Below, piece after piece: positions 48,781 to 62,900 of a stretch of DNA of 64,000 nt; positions within the stretch are counted from its first letter, which is position 1, and each line of letters starts with the position of its first letter. This DNA is from Synaphobranchus kaupii (Eukaryota; Chordata; Actinopteri; Anguilliformes; Synaphobranchidae), in the NCBI GenBank assembly GCA_029718625.1, contig CM056395.1:22116244-22180243 (forward strand). The letters run 5' to 3'. The position numbers were made by a program, and so were the translations under genes. Under the pieces are notes generated by a model that was not told the origin of the DNA, searched no databases, and worked only from the letters and a program-made list of their open reading frames with translations.

Positions 48781-51700
48781 TGCGTCACTGTATGGCACAC
48801 TGGTTACAGCTTTCATAATGGGAAATTAAATTTGTAAAAACTCTCAATGTGATTGTAAAATAATTTAAAAAAACGTCGCTTTAGAGAAAACTGTTTTATA
48901 GAGTTTTTTTTTTTTTTTTTTTACCTCATTGCATGTGTGACATATTTATTTTGAAACAATGTTAATAATGCATTTACAAATATATTGCATGCATGCAGTT
49001 TTGTTTACCATAAGCATGCAATGTAGTGATTCAGCTAATTTGTGATTTATAACAAATATGTGGGTGCTGAACATTAAAAAAAGAACTAAAGCTTCCTTTA
49101 ATATGCACACTTTAAAAATACTGTTCGCGTGACATTATATATACCACTTACACATATAATGTACCTGCATAGTGCTGAAAATCACTCAAGGATCTCTTGA
49201 TTTCCATTATAGCATTCTGCTTTCAGAAGTGACTGGTTGACTGCAACCCAGATCGACTACAGCACAGCAGAGGAAACATTGCTGTTCTCCTTTTGAGACA
49301 TACGGTGGATATTTTTTTTTATTTTTTTCGCTTATAGCGTCATTACTCAGAAAAAGCATGCCCTTTGGGACCAATATTTATCATTTAGATGGAATTCCTT
49401 TTCACTCAACATATTTTGAGTGTGAATATGAAATATAATAACTCATTACCGCAATATCTATGCAAATATCAACCTATTTGTAAATATAAATATTTGTATG
49501 CCCAGGTCTAAGACAGAAGCCATTAATTTTTTAGTTTATTCTTATACATTTTCTTAAAATAAGCTAATTTTCCTTGCTTAGTAGTATACCAATTCTAACC
49601 TAGTCTATTTGCTTATTGATTGACAGTATTTTCATAACTCTAGGCAAAGTGTGAAAAATAACTGCACCAAAATATTCTTATTTTTCTGCTACTGCAAATT
49701 AAGCTTTGAATGCATATGCTTGTGCATTGACCTATAGATTTTATTATTATTATTATAAATGTATTTTTTATTTTTTTTAATAAAAATGAAAAAAATTAAA
49801 ATAAATAGATCAAACACCAATATCCTGTTGTGCCTCACAAATCTACACCAGGTACAATGATTGCATTGCATGTGTATCACCAAAAATTCCAACTGACATG
49901 ATGTTTACGCAAATAAAATAAAACATTTGTTTTCAAAAACACATATAATAAATAAATTGTATTCCTAAAACACAGGTTATGTGTAAATTCCAGTTTTGTA
50001 GGAATTAATGTCTTGGGTGGTGAACCAACTCAAATGCAGACAAGGCACTTGATGGCAAGTTGAAATAAGTAAATTAAATATGTGCTGAACCACATGTAAT
50101 TGTCATGACTAGGCTGACCTGTAGACATATTATAATATTAAGAAAAACACTACCAACAGGTAAAAAATAAAATGCTTATAAAGTATGCCTAAGGGAATCA
50201 ATATAGCTTGAAGGAAATGTTTTCATAATGAAGTGATTATTACCTTTTTCAAAATCATTGCGTGGGCTCTCAGTGGAGGCTTGACTGAAACCTTGGAGGA
50301 CGAGATTCCTGCCTGGTAGTTGTTTTTATGCACAAAGCACTCATTAGTTAAAGAAGGATCTGTAAGTAGTACGTACAAGTGACTGGAGAATTCATATTAA
50401 TTAATATCTTAGCTGAGTGATTAAAATAAGGTTTTCACTGGTTTTATCTGTCAAACCTTGCTAGAAAAACATGGTAAAGTGAGAAGATGACAAAGTGATT
50501 TTCTTTTGCAAGCCGTAAATTCAGGTGGGCGATTTGTGTGTAGATGCTTGAGGGCATCTCATTATAAAGTCTCTCAATGCCTGAAGAAGATAGGGCTGAC
50601 TGAAAAGGACTTCAGCTGCTTGCTATTATCAATGTGGGTGGTGAGGCCGTCCGCTTTGGTGATTAGTTTGTTTTGTTGTTGTTTTGAATGCTGCTTATGT
50701 GTTTATTGGAATGGCTTATTGTACTATTTAAATCTCTATTTTTCTTGCTTACTTCTTTTCTGTTTGTATTGTACCTTTTTGTTGTAACTTTTTACACAGA
50801 CTACACCTTTTATGCAATTGCAAACGAAAATACAAAAAAAATTATAATAATAAAATCTGGTTATGTAAAGGATGATTGCGAAAGACAGCAGAAATAAACA
50901 GGCATTTGATGATCACCAGGAATCTAAGAGACAGCAAGATAATAATAAAAAATAAATAAATAAAACATTAGAGTAGATGAAAATGAAAGGCAATGCAGGA
51001 AGCAGCACTGTATGCTCACTGAAAAAAAGATTTACAGGATAAGAAGTGCCTGGACTACACATGAAACATTATTAAAAAGGTAGTTCAGGCTTCAATCCTG
51101 AGGCTTTTTGTTAAAAATAAAACATAATATGTGTTATATCAGGTTAAATGTATGCTTGTTAATTGTATTTATCTTATTTTCTCTTTCCCACAGTGTGGCA
51201 TTAGCTAAACACAGCTTCTTACAGTGTATGTGCTTTCATGGCTCTCTCTGGTGACGAGCTTCTTAATTGATCCTCAAAGGGTTCAACTGCATCTCTCAGC
51301 AGCCAGACATAAAGGGAATCCTGGGACACTTTGCAGAGAAGGACGAGTAAGAAAAAATAAATCGATGAAGATATATGCATGGGCGAGACGAAGAACCATC
51401 TGATGCGTCTTTCACTGCACAGAAAAACCCACTGCCCCAGAGGGAGACGAGTTAGCATAATCCTGAAACTGTTTCAAATGGGACTCTCAAATGGACACTA
51501 GATTTTTCAACATTTAAAGAAAGAGTTTTTATAAACGTTTTTTTTTTGCATCAAGCCACTTCTCACGAGCTACATCTCAATGGAATCCATATTGTCATAA
51601 TTATTTTTTTTTGCTGTAAGCACAGGAGCATGCCAGTAGATTTTTTTTTTTTCTTAAATTTTTTATGTTGCTTTCTGAAATTTGATTATGACTGGTGCAG

Positions 51701-51976
51701 TGGATGTCAATTAGCTGCCTTCTACTCAGACCTCATTGCAACAGCAGCGCACCAGCATTTTCTGAGTGACAGGGCATTACATAGTTTGTGGTCGTGTTTG
51801 CAGCACACCACACATGGGAGTCAAATGATTAAAAAAAGCTATGCCTGAACCAAATAGATAAACTATGTCAAATATTTTCTGGGATAGGATGATGTTTATT
51901 TCAATTCCACTCCACTTTAAAAGGACAAAATTGCTGGACAATTACACGTCAGTGAATTTGGAGTAAACATGTTTTA
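48781..51976. other. unassigned AT-rich DNA
   Basis: No gene or classifiable element recognised. It contains T-runs (48905-48921) and A/T-rich stretches (49740-49805). Frames at 50506-50787 and 51546-51848 are hydrophobic, T-rich chance frames. Confidence 0.35.
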
Positions 51977-51978
51977 TA

Positions 51979-52522
51979 CACTGCCCGGCCAAAAAAAAAG
52001 TCGCACACTGTAATATTTTGTTGGACCGCCTTTAGCTTTGATTATGGCGCGCATTCGTCGTGGCATTGTTTCGACAGCCTTATGCAACGTCACAACATTT
52101 ATTTCCGTCCAGACTTGCATAAATTTTTGGCCGAGATCTTGTATTGACGACGGGAGAGTCGCACCACTGCGTGAGTTATTCTCCAGCACATCCCAAACAC
52201 TTTCAATGGGGTTAAGGTCAGGACTCTGGTGGCCAATTCATGTGTGAAAATGATTCCTCATGCTCCCTGAACCACTCTTTCACAATTTGAGCCCGATGAA
52301 TCTTGGCATTGTCGTCCTGGAATATTCCCATTGATGGGATAACCTGGTCATTCAGTACATTCAGGTACTCAGCTGACTTCATTTTATTGCTGCATAACGT
52401 TGCTGAGCCTAGACCTGACCAATTGAAGCAACCCCAGATCATAACACTGCCTCCAGAGGCTTGTACAGTGGGCACTATGCATGACTGGTGCAACTGCAAC
52501 TTTTTTTTTGGGCCGGGCAGTG
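51979..52522 (-). mobile_element. Tc1-like transposon, internal deletion derivative (copy 2)
   Basis: Again 544 bp between TA dinucleotides, with termini cactgcccggccaaaaaaaa. It has the same internal structure as the copy at 20591: minus-strand [29 protein letters not shown], then the same 2-bp loss before PDLNP and a C-terminal segment in the shifted frame (52189 leftwards). Identical length and shared frameshift show that both descend from one already deleted, already broken copy. Confidence 0.92.
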
Positions 52523-52845
52523 TATTAAGGTATGTTCCATGCTCTGAAGCTTCAGTATGTCGTACCTTTGTGGTCTCCTGAGCCAGACCTCTAAAAAACC
52601 GTGATAGAAAAATTATCTTTTCTGTCTCACCACAGCAGTGGTTAACTTTATCACAAATAACTTTAAAAGGTTTCCTTGCATAGATTTAACAGAATTGCCC
52701 TTCACGTTCTCTGTGGTGAGCAGAAAGAGTGCAGCTGTGCAACAGAGTGGCTCGCTGTCCTTTGAGTTCCCAGCGAGTGGTATACAGTCATGTTTCATTT
52801 GACGTTCAGGGGTTGTGGCTTATCATTTTCCATCCATCTGTCTGT

Positions 52846-53112
52846 TATATAACCCGCTTATTCCTGGTCAGGGGTCGAGAAGTGGCTGGAGCCTATCCCA
52901 GCATGCATTGGGCGAGAGGCAGGGATACCCCCTGGACAGGTCGCCAATCCATCGCAGGGTACGCACACCATTGACTCACACACTCATACCTATGGGCAAT
53001 TTAGAGTCTCAAATTAGCCTAACCTGCATGTCTTTGGACTGCGGGAGGAATTCTGCTATGAGGCGAAGGTGCTGTGCACTGCACCACTGTGCCCCCCCCC
53101 CCCCCCCCCCCC
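52846..53112. repeat. common fish interspersed repeat ending in poly-C
   Basis: Contains aacccgcttattcctggtca, gtggctggagcctatcccag, tggacaggtcgccaatccat and acctgcatgtctttggactg. This phrase series is dispersed in high copy through fish genomes. The 3' side runs into ccactgtg followed by about 21 C residues (53092-53112). Class not assigned. Confidence 0.7.
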
Positions 53113-53114
53113 AC

Positions 53115-55410
53115 AAGTTTTCCTAAATCAAATACAAATGAGACGTTTAGCCTATGTGTCGGCACAAAGGGCCTTAAGAGAAGGTTCACTGGCATCCGCG
53201 CTCTGAAAGTATTTTCATTGACTTGTGGCCCAGTAAAATAGGGAGCGTGACCAACCAAGCTTAATGTTTGCCTTCGAGGGTTACTCAGCTCAATTACATC
53301 TGCACCCTGGCGTCTGCAGCAACCCGGGGTCAGAGAAAATAATACGATTAATTCACCATGTCTTTGGAACGTCGAACAGTAACGCCAACAACAACAACAA
53401 CGACAACAAAAGCTTTTCAGATAAGAGTGTACCTTCTGAAAAGCGGCACATTTTCATATTCGTGACAACAGCTCGCAGGTCCGCGTTTCTGACGCAGGCA
53501 GTGTGGTGCTTGCACACTAAGAGCCATTTGCTATCGGCCTATCCGCAGGGCGCAGGCGTTTTCGGGCAGTTCTGTGGAGAGCGTGCCGACGGGCACGAGC
53601 CCCTGCGCCAGGGCGAGGCAACGCTAAGCCCTCACTGGCAGTGTGCCCCTCTGCCACTTTCCGGCTCCACGGTATCTCCCTCGCTCTCTCGCCTTTCCCC
53701 ATGTCTGGTCCCGTCACACCACAAAGCCTGACTGGGCCAAAAAGCATTAGCTTCGCATGCCATCTTAACACGATAAGGGAAGCAACTAGCACCTGTTCAG
53801 AGGAGAATCGGATACAGCAATTAACTCGCTTTTTTTTTCTGCTTTGGTCTTTTGCATGTATGTGTAAATGTATGCCAGAGACGAGATCATACAGACGTAC
53901 AGTACGGTATCTGGATTTATTGGCTAGGACACTGAAGCACATTCATTGCAATTATGTGATGATGCACTGTGTTCAAATGCAAAACCCAAACACGATTGAA
54001 ATTATTTTCATGAATGCAATATTATTCTGTTTGCATTCCTGATTTTACTTGTGCACATTGCATGTTCAGTTTTCTTAGCAATATCATATATTCTGTCTCC
54101 CAATTTGTCTCCCAATTTGTCTCCCAAGGAAATTAAACATTATCCAGCAGTCAGACATTTTAATCCGCTTCAAAAATGGATTCCTAATAGTAAATTACAT
54201 GGTTGGTAAAGTCTAGGTCCACCCCCCCCCCCCCCCCAAGCATTGTTTGAATTGTTTATTCTGTGATAAATAATTATATTAATTCTCATTGCAAATAGAC
54301 TTACTACAGTATATTTTGTCTGCAACAAAACACAAAAAAAACATGTACTGTATATATCCCCTGGGAAAATGATAAGCATTAACCAATTGTTTTTAAGGGT
54401 GACTTTGATTGACAGGAATAATATACTGTGCAACCATCTTTGAGGAAATAAGCATCTGTTCTTCCGGTGCACGTAAGGTTTAAACCCAAACCTTTCGTAC
54501 TTGCCCCTCAACAAGACTATCCTGGCATGGTTCAATGTCTCTCTTTGGAACCCATATCTGTTCAACATGTGCACAATTGTGCAAGTGAATACATTGAATA
54601 ACAGACTGCGGGGCAGTGACAGAAGTTCCGTTCCCTTTCCGTTCCCCATTCAGCCCCTACTACTTGCCAAGCCTATGTTCATACATAGTCTTACTGTACG
54701 GAATGGGCCATTTGCTTCTGACAATAATTCAGGTGCATCGTGCCAGTTGGTATATAGTCTGGAGCACACTGGGTACAGCCAGCCAGGGAACACTTTTGTT
54801 GCAATGTTTAGCCCTTCTGAAAGCAAGATAATAAAATGTGGGGATCATTGTGAAGAAAAGGTAGAGGCAGCTGTCCCCATCATTATGCAAAAAAATAATA
54901 GAAGTGAAGGGCAACCATTTTAAAAACCATTGAGGCAAAATGTGTTTGGGTTTATTCATAGATGCCTGACAGAAACAGATGGTTTGTAATTTATTTTCAA
55001 TAATAGTGTAATTTTGCGAACAGAGTTGTAATTGTACCGTTAAGCTGGTTCCAGATGAATTTGAAAAGGACAAGGTGCACTTTCACGATGAAGTGGCGTT
55101 GACCATTTCTTCTGGGTTAACTACCTCCCGAGACACATCAAGGATTACCTCTAGTAATGGGCACAAGTCTATGAGCCACTTATAATTATTTAAGAGGAAA
55201 CTACTGATGCTTTTCAACTGAGTTCATTTTTAATCAGTAGAGCTCACTTATTCCGATGAAGAGATGACACAATTTGTAACGTGAAGCTTTTAAGTACTAA
55301 AAACAAAGATAGAGATGTTGTTATGCATAATTACAATATTATATAGCCAAGTATTCTCCGGTCATACTTAGTCTGTCCGGTTAGTGGCTGGAGACTGAAA
55401 TCCCACTGGC
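53115..55410. other. unassigned DNA
   Basis: No gene recognised. A moderately GC-rich stretch lies at 53480-53720, open on both strands. A C-run (54222-54237) and a triple ctcccaatttgt repeat near 54098-54128 are present. Confidence 0.35.
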
Positions 55411-55415
55411 GGTCT

Positions 55416-55658
55416 CATTACATTACATTACATTACATTAGAGGCATTTAGCAGACACTCTTATCCAGAGCGACTTACACAACTTTTTAGCATTCCTTTT
55501 ACATATATTATCCAATTATGCAGCTGGATATATACTGAAGCGATTCAGGTGAAGTACCTTGCTCAAAGGTACAGCGGCAGTGTCCTACCTGGGAATCGAA
55601 CCTGCAACCTTTCGGTTACAAGGCCAGTTCCTTAACCATTATACTACACTGCCGCCCG
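55416..55658 (-). repeat. tRNA-derived SINE with (TGTAA)n tail
   Basis: Full-length minus-strand copy. Its tail is five perfect TGTAA units (seen as cattacattacattacatta at the plus-strand left end), followed inward by gtctgctaaatgcctc, the aaggtac body, the B box ggttcgattccc and the tRNA-like head. A short direct repeat gtctc on each side (about 55412 and 55658) may be the target duplication. The intact tail suggests a younger copy than those at 4248 or 15630. Confidence 0.9.
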
Positions 55659-55662
55659 TCTC

Positions 55663-56322
55663 CTTTGACCTATGTGTAATGGCTGGCTGGGTGATGTCTT
55701 TCAAATGCTCAGGGAACTCTGGTCCACAAACCAAGGTCTTGACCTCGGTTTTATTCAAAATTGTTTACCTCTACTAATAGCACAAAGAGGGACTGGCCTC
55801 ATTGCAAAGGCGAATCCCAGCCTACTGATGGGGTTCTGGTGAGGCACATTTAATCACAAGGGTGAGGCATGCCTAACGAGTGTGCTGACATCATCATTGC
55901 CGTTCACCTGTTGTCTATTGACTGTGAGGGATGGACCTATTTATACCAACACTTATTTTAATTTTAATTTACCACTGATTGTGATAATGAGGGGGAAAAG
56001 GAGGATCTTCTCAACCTTCTGGCATGCTTATTTAGTTCTCCTAGTGAATTCAAGAAAATACTGTCTGCTGGGCCTGCCCTAGTTTGTCTTCTACACTAAG
56101 GAATGGTAATTAGTGCCTGAAAATGACCTCATTTGGAAGCATGGGGCTGTTGCCTTGATGTGCAGAAAACGTTCTATGGACAAATAAAATACTATAATAA
56201 TCTCTGTTCCAACAATTAGTTATTTTTGATGGTGTACATTTTACGAAATAGTTTGACAAGCCACAAACATGCTTCTATCAACTGAATACCAAACACATGT
56301 TGATTGGAGATTCACACACACA

Positions 56323-56370
<48 letters not shown>

Positions 56371-56398
56371 CACACAAACACACACACACGCACACACG

Positions 56399-56439
<41 letters not shown>

Positions 56440-59400
56440 AGCTGTTTACTGAGCTTCTGCCCCTGTCTAAAATGGTATGAGGAATTTAAATGTTTACAAT
56501 TTTATTTATTTGGCTTTGTTTGGAATAATAGGTACTCCGTAAAGTCATGCAATCTAAAATGACAACCCGTTAATCAGTGAAATCTCACCCCCATTAGAAT
56601 TAGCTATGAACATGGAGGAAACTTATTTTGAAGGCATCAGCATATGCAATCTACTCATCAGCCATGTCAAACGAGGATGTAAGGTCACAGACTGGCTTCC
56701 TGTCAGTTAGTTTAATTAAAGAGAAAAGATATCTAGAATATGCTGGGTGAAAAAAACAAAACTTAAAAAAATTAAAATGAAATAAAATCCCTGTTCAGTT
56801 AATGAAGCCTTAGAGCACAGAATACTGCTATGTCGTCGACAATGCTGAAGCTTGCCACTCATATAGCGGGAAGGTGATTTTTGCAAAATCTCAATATTAA
56901 ACCAATACTGATTTACAAGTCCCTAATGATTTAGAATGAATACATAATTAATTGGCACAACTTACATTTTACATAAGCTTGCACAAATAAAAGCATCATT
57001 ATGGATGCTCGCTTGGCTACAAGGTTAATGAGCACGGTAAAACGCATACATATGCAAGTTATGGAGATGAAATTAGACTACGTGATTGTCTGCTGATGAT
57101 TTTAAGTGACGTCTCATAAGACAATTATCTGTCTGGAAACATTAAAATGCACCTCCACTCTTCCAAGGAATGGCTCGCAGACCAAAGCTAGGGGGCAATA
57201 TGATAAGCAGTTAGTAGCCTTGCCTCCATTCCCAAGTGGACCAGCACTGATACAGTCTATATAAATGAGCAATATTTAGCATGCGGCACTCAGCATACAA
57301 AGGCGTGTGAATAAACATAACCCTCTAGAGGTCAGCATATTAGTATTGTTTTTGCTTGTTTCCTCTTACTGATTGAGTTACGTAAAACCATGTTTCCGTT
57401 CTCTGTCCGAGTGTTATTGCTAACACAACCTAAACCCAGGTTAGGATGAAATAAACAAGAAATATTGTGTAAACAACTGTAAAAAACAGTGCTGTTGATT
57501 CTGAGGCAGAAAAAAAACAAAACGAAGCGATTTGAGTCGAGCCGTGTCAACACCCGCCTTCGGTAAAATGTAATACACTATTAATAGATTTAATTAGTAG
57601 CTAGAACTACATTTGTAAGACACGTGGAGTGCATGGGGGACTGTTGCTAACCTTCGCAGGTGCTGTTCGTGCAGTGGCTTTGATGTGTGGACGGATTGTA
57701 TACCGGGAGGGATATGACATGGCCTGGGGCTCACGTGGCATAGCCCAGCAAGCAACTTCTTCCACAGCTCCGTTCGGGAAGTCTGTGGTGCTTTCCGCAT
57801 GCCTCCTCTACTGGTCTACAGGCCTCCAGGTATAGCCTCTGCTGCTACAATAATCCACAACCCCCGTACTGCTGAGCTCAGACACTGTCACCGAGTTCCC
57901 ATGGTTACTCCTGCAATGCCAGCAGTTGAAGTGGTAGCAAATGACAGAGAGCTTCAGCCGCTAGACCGTTGCACAGACTGAAATAAGGTGACTACTTTTA
58001 GTTCTGGGGTAAATGCTAAAAGGCTCATTTTGCCTCTCCACTGTTCTAGTGCAGTGATCGGCTATGGTTACACAATAGGGCCAGGGCTGTGTGTGGGAGG
58101 GTGCTCAGCCGACAGTGGAAATAAATAAATAAATAAAGTGCTGATAGATACTGCTTGATGGTTGTGCAATTGTGTCTTAGATGTACAATATGAGGCGAGA
58201 CAACCATATTAGCTCATCGGACAATGTGTCACTCACCACATTTGTAGAAGAGTGAATGACATCTGTCATTTACTTTGAGAATAGCGAATATCGCAGATTA
58301 AAGTGGGCATGAGTGCATGTTGCATTAGGTTTTCATGTACAAAAAGAAGCCAAATCAGTCGGGGGTGTCAGGGTAGATGTGACAGCAGCATGAAAAATCA
58401 ATAAATATTTTATGACATGATTACTTTTCTTTTGAAATAGGCAAAACTAGGGCCCATTGGCAAATTTCATCAAAACTTTTCAGAGCATGCTAAAAGTGAA
58501 AATATGCTCAAAACAAATATAATCAACCTTCAAGGAATTTTCTTTTTTACGATTACAGTGGAAGAAAAAAAAGAAGCATACAATTATTTCTCTTTTTGAA
58601 AGGGCATGCACTCTTCTCACAATTTTATACCTGGCAAACTCTCTCTGCCCTTAAATATCATACTTTTATTTTTCAATTTTATTTTTTATAATTTTTTTCT
58701 CGCTTTCAAACAGCACATATCAGAACAAACCGGTTTCAAAGGAAAAGCACAACGTTTCTGTTGACACACATTACTTTGGTCTATGCTCAGGGGCTGGGGG
58801 AGAAAATAAAAAAAAATCTCTAGAACAGCAGAGTAGCTGAGAATGTACAAGTTGTGCGTACCGAAGAAGTGCTGAGTCTGTGCAGTGTGCAAAATGCTAA
58901 AAAAAAAAACATCCTGACCTTCGTTGTCTCTTCCCTGTAAAAATGAAGGATGTCAGGAAGGTGCACCATTGTCCTGATCCTTATTTTCTTTTAGTTGTTG
59001 AACCATATTGAGAAATGTAAGTATTCATAATCATTCTGACAACAATGTAGTAGTAACAACAATAGTACTAGTAGTGCTATTAGGAGCAATAGGAGCAATA
59101 CTATTAATAGTGGTACTCCTTGTCTGTACTGGTCTTGAAATGTAATAATAGATCCATCCTACTTGCATTTTTCCCCCACATTCATTCAGTCAATTGAAAT
59201 GTTTTCCAAGACAACTAGAATGTCCTTGTCTGTAGAATTGTTGTATTATTGTATAGAGCTACTACAGTTATGTAATATTTTTTTATCAGTACTGCGTGGG
59301 ATAAATGATCCATTTGTTGCAGAATGTTAGATACAAGGACAAACAATGCAGGTAGACTCAAACTCCTCAGTAAGCTGGGCAAAGGCCAAGGTGACCCCTT

Positions 59401-59950
59401 GTAGCACATTCATGTCCGGATCTCCAGATGTAGAGAAAAGCATACTTTGTATTGATGGAGAGGTGGATAGATCGATTGATTGATTTATTGATTGATTGCT
59501 TGAAAAATCAGCTGATCGATCCAACCAACAAAATCAAAACGGTAGAAGGGTGTACAGCTATATGTGGAGCCTATGTAGGCCTACGAATGTGAATGTAGGC
59601 CTATATTCAATGAATGAGTATTCGTTGTATTCTCATGACATGTCATGCGTTACCTACAAATATGGTGCATTGTCACAAACACTGCTCATTTGCGATGGCT
59701 GTCATGTAATCACAATCACCCGTTGTTTGCCTACCAAGATGTCTGCAATGATGACGTTATGAAATACTATGAAATTGCTTACCCACCTGTTTTTGAGGGC
59801 ATTGTTTATATTGAAATATAATAGTTGGGTCATAAAATCCCACAACCCCATCAGCAGTAACATCACCCATATCTTCAGAAGTATGCCCACCTCCTCAACT
59901 ACCACTAAATCACTGATCATAATATCTCACTGTCATAGGCCATAACGATA
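55663..59950. other. unassigned DNA
   Basis: No gene recognised. It includes the CACG/CA tract listed separately. The 57640-57980 stretch is more GC-balanced with two plus frames but no recognised domain. A small agtag/tactact-rich patch lies near 59045-59120. Confidence 0.35.
56312..56437. repeat. (CACG)n and (CA)n compound microsatellite
   Basis: About 11 cacg units, then mixed CA/CG, then 18 CA units. An alternating purine-pyrimidine tract of about 126 bp, open on both strands. Confidence 0.97.
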
Positions 59951-59970
59951 ACATATGTCTTACCAACAGG

Positions 59971-62900
59971 TGAAACAGCTGCAGACCTCCACAAAGGCAG
60001 GGGGCAGCCCTCTGAGCAGAGCACAGACCAGTCTTAGCAGCCAGGAAAGAGATGGTCTATTCCTGGGGCTGCATCCAGGAAAAAAAGCAAAGACTCGTCT
60101 GGACAGCACAATGAAAGAACATATGGCTGAGCGAAATAAACAACTTGATGAAATGATGGAAGCTGAGCAGAGCCACCATCAGCAGGAGTCTGACGCTCAG
60201 CTTTGAGCGTTTTCTACGGGCACAACAAGAAGCTGAAGCGAAGATTCAATGCCCACTCCACTACATGCCCACTCCACCAGCTATACCCACTCCACTATTC
60301 ATGCCCACTCCACCAGCTAAGCCCACCCCACCTGCTATACCCACTCCACTACATGCCCACTCCACCAGCTATACCCACTCCACTATTCATGCCCACTCCA
60401 CCAGCTATACCCACTCCACTATTCATGCCCACTCCACCAGTTAAGCCCACCCCACCTGCTATACCCACTCCACTACATGCCCACTCCACCAGCTATACCC
60501 ACTCCACTATTCATGCCCACTCCACCAGCTATACCCACTCCACTATTCATGCCCACTCCACCAGCTATACCCACTCCATTATTCATCCCCACTCCACCAG
60601 CTATACCCACTCCACCAGTTAAGCCCACTCCACCTGCTATACCCACTCCACTATTCATGCCCACTCCACCAGCTATACCCACTCCACTATTCATGCCCAC
60701 TCCACCAGCTATACCCACTCCACTATTCATGCCCACTCCACCAGTTAAGCCCACTCCACCTGCTATACCCACTCCACTACATGCCCACTCCACCAGCTAT
60801 ACCCACTCCACTATTCATGCCCACTCCACCAGTTAAGCCCACTCCACCAGCTATACCCACTCCACTGCTATACCCACTCCACTATTCATGCCCACTCCAC
60901 CTGCTATACCCACTCCACTATTCATGCCCACTCCACCAGCTATACCCACTCCACTATTCATGCCCACTCCACCTGCTATACCCACTCCACTATTCATGCC
61001 CACTCCACCAGCTATACCAACTCCACTATTCATGCCCACTCCACCAGTTAAGCCCACTCCACCAGCTATACCCACTCCACTATTCATGCCCACTCCACCA
61101 GCTATACCCACTCCACTACATGCCCACTCCACCAGCTATACCCACTCCACTATTCATGCCCACTCCACCAGCTATACCCACTCCACTACATGCCCACTCC
61201 ACCAGCTATACCCACTCCACTATTCATGCCCACTCCACTATTCATGCCCACTCCACCAGTTAAGCCCACTCCACTGCTATACCCACTCCACTATTCATGC
61301 CCACTCCACCAGTTAAGCCCACTCCACTATTCATGCCCACTCCACCAGTTAAGCCCACCCCACCTGCTATACCCACTCCACTACATGCCCACTCCACCAG
61401 CTATACCCACTCCACTATTCATGCCCACTCCACTATTCATGCCCACTCCACCAGTTAAGCCCACTCCACTGCTATACCCACTCCACTATTCATGCCCACT
61501 CCACCAGTTAAGCCCACTCCACCTGCTATACCCACTCCACTATTCATGCCCACTCCACTATTCATGCCCACTCCACCAGTTAAGCCCACTCCACCTGCTA
61601 TACCCACTCCAGTATTCATGCCCACTCCACCAGTTAAGCCCACTCCACCTGCTATACCCACTCCACTATTCATGCCCACTCCACTATTCATGCCCACTCC
61701 ACCTGCTATACCCACTCCACTATTCATGCCCACTCCACCTGCTATACCCACTCCACTATTCATGCCCACTCCACCTGCTATACCCACTCCACTATTCATG
61801 CCCACTCCACCTGCTATACCCACTCCACTATTCATGCCCACTCCACCAGCTATACCCACTCCACCTGCTATACCCACTCCACCAGCTATACCCACTCCAC
61901 CTGCTATACCCACTCCACCAGCTATACCCACTCCACCAGCTATACCCACTCCTTCAGCTATGCCCACTCCACCTGCTATACCCACTCCTTCAGCTATGCC
62001 CACTCCACCTGCTATACCCACTCCACTATTCATGCCCACTCCACCTGCTATACCCACTCCACTATTCATGCCCACTCCACCTGCTATACCCACTCCACTA
62101 TTCATCCCCACTCCACCTGCTATACCCACTCCACTATTCATCCCCACTCCACCTGCTATACCCACTCCACTATTCATGCCCACTCCACCAGCTATACCCA
62201 CTCCACTATTCATGCCCACTCCACCTGCTATACCCACTCCACTATTCATCCCCACTCCACCTGCTATACCCACTCCACTATTCATGCCCACTCCTTCAGC
62301 TATACCCACTCCTTCAGCTATACCCACTCCACTATTCATGCCCACTCCACCGGTTATGCCCACTCCACCTGCTATACCCACTCCACTATTCATGCCCACT
62401 CCACCTGCTATACCCACTCCACCTGCTATACCCACTCCACTATTCATGCCCACTCCACCAGCTATACCCACTCCACTATTCATGCCCACTCCACCAGTTA
62501 TGCCCACTCCACCTGCTATACCCACTCCACTATTCATGCCCACTCCACCAGCTATACCCACTCCACTATTCATGCCCACTCCACCAGTTAAGCCCACTCC
62601 ACCTGCTATACCCACTCCACTATTCATGCCCACTCCACCAGCTATACCCACTCCACTATCCATGCCCACTCCACCAGCTATACCCACTCCACCAGTTATG
62701 CCCACTCCACCAGCTATACCCACTCCACTATTCATGCTCACTCCACCAGCTATACCCACTCCACTATTCATGCCCACTCCACCAGCTATACCCACTCCAC
62801 TATTCATGCCCACTCCACCTGCTATACCCACTCCACTATTCATGCCCACTCCACCTGCTATACCCACTCCACTATTCATGCCCACTCCACCTGCTATACC

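Noticed and set aside
53264..53942. Overlapping 155- and 141-codon frames on opposite strands
   Set aside because: Moderate GC content keeps both strands open. No family resemblance and no splice structure was found.
54170..54649. 159-codon minus-strand frame
   Set aside because: It runs through a poly-C tract (giving Gly residues) and has no recognisable domain. It overlaps an equally long opposite-strand frame.
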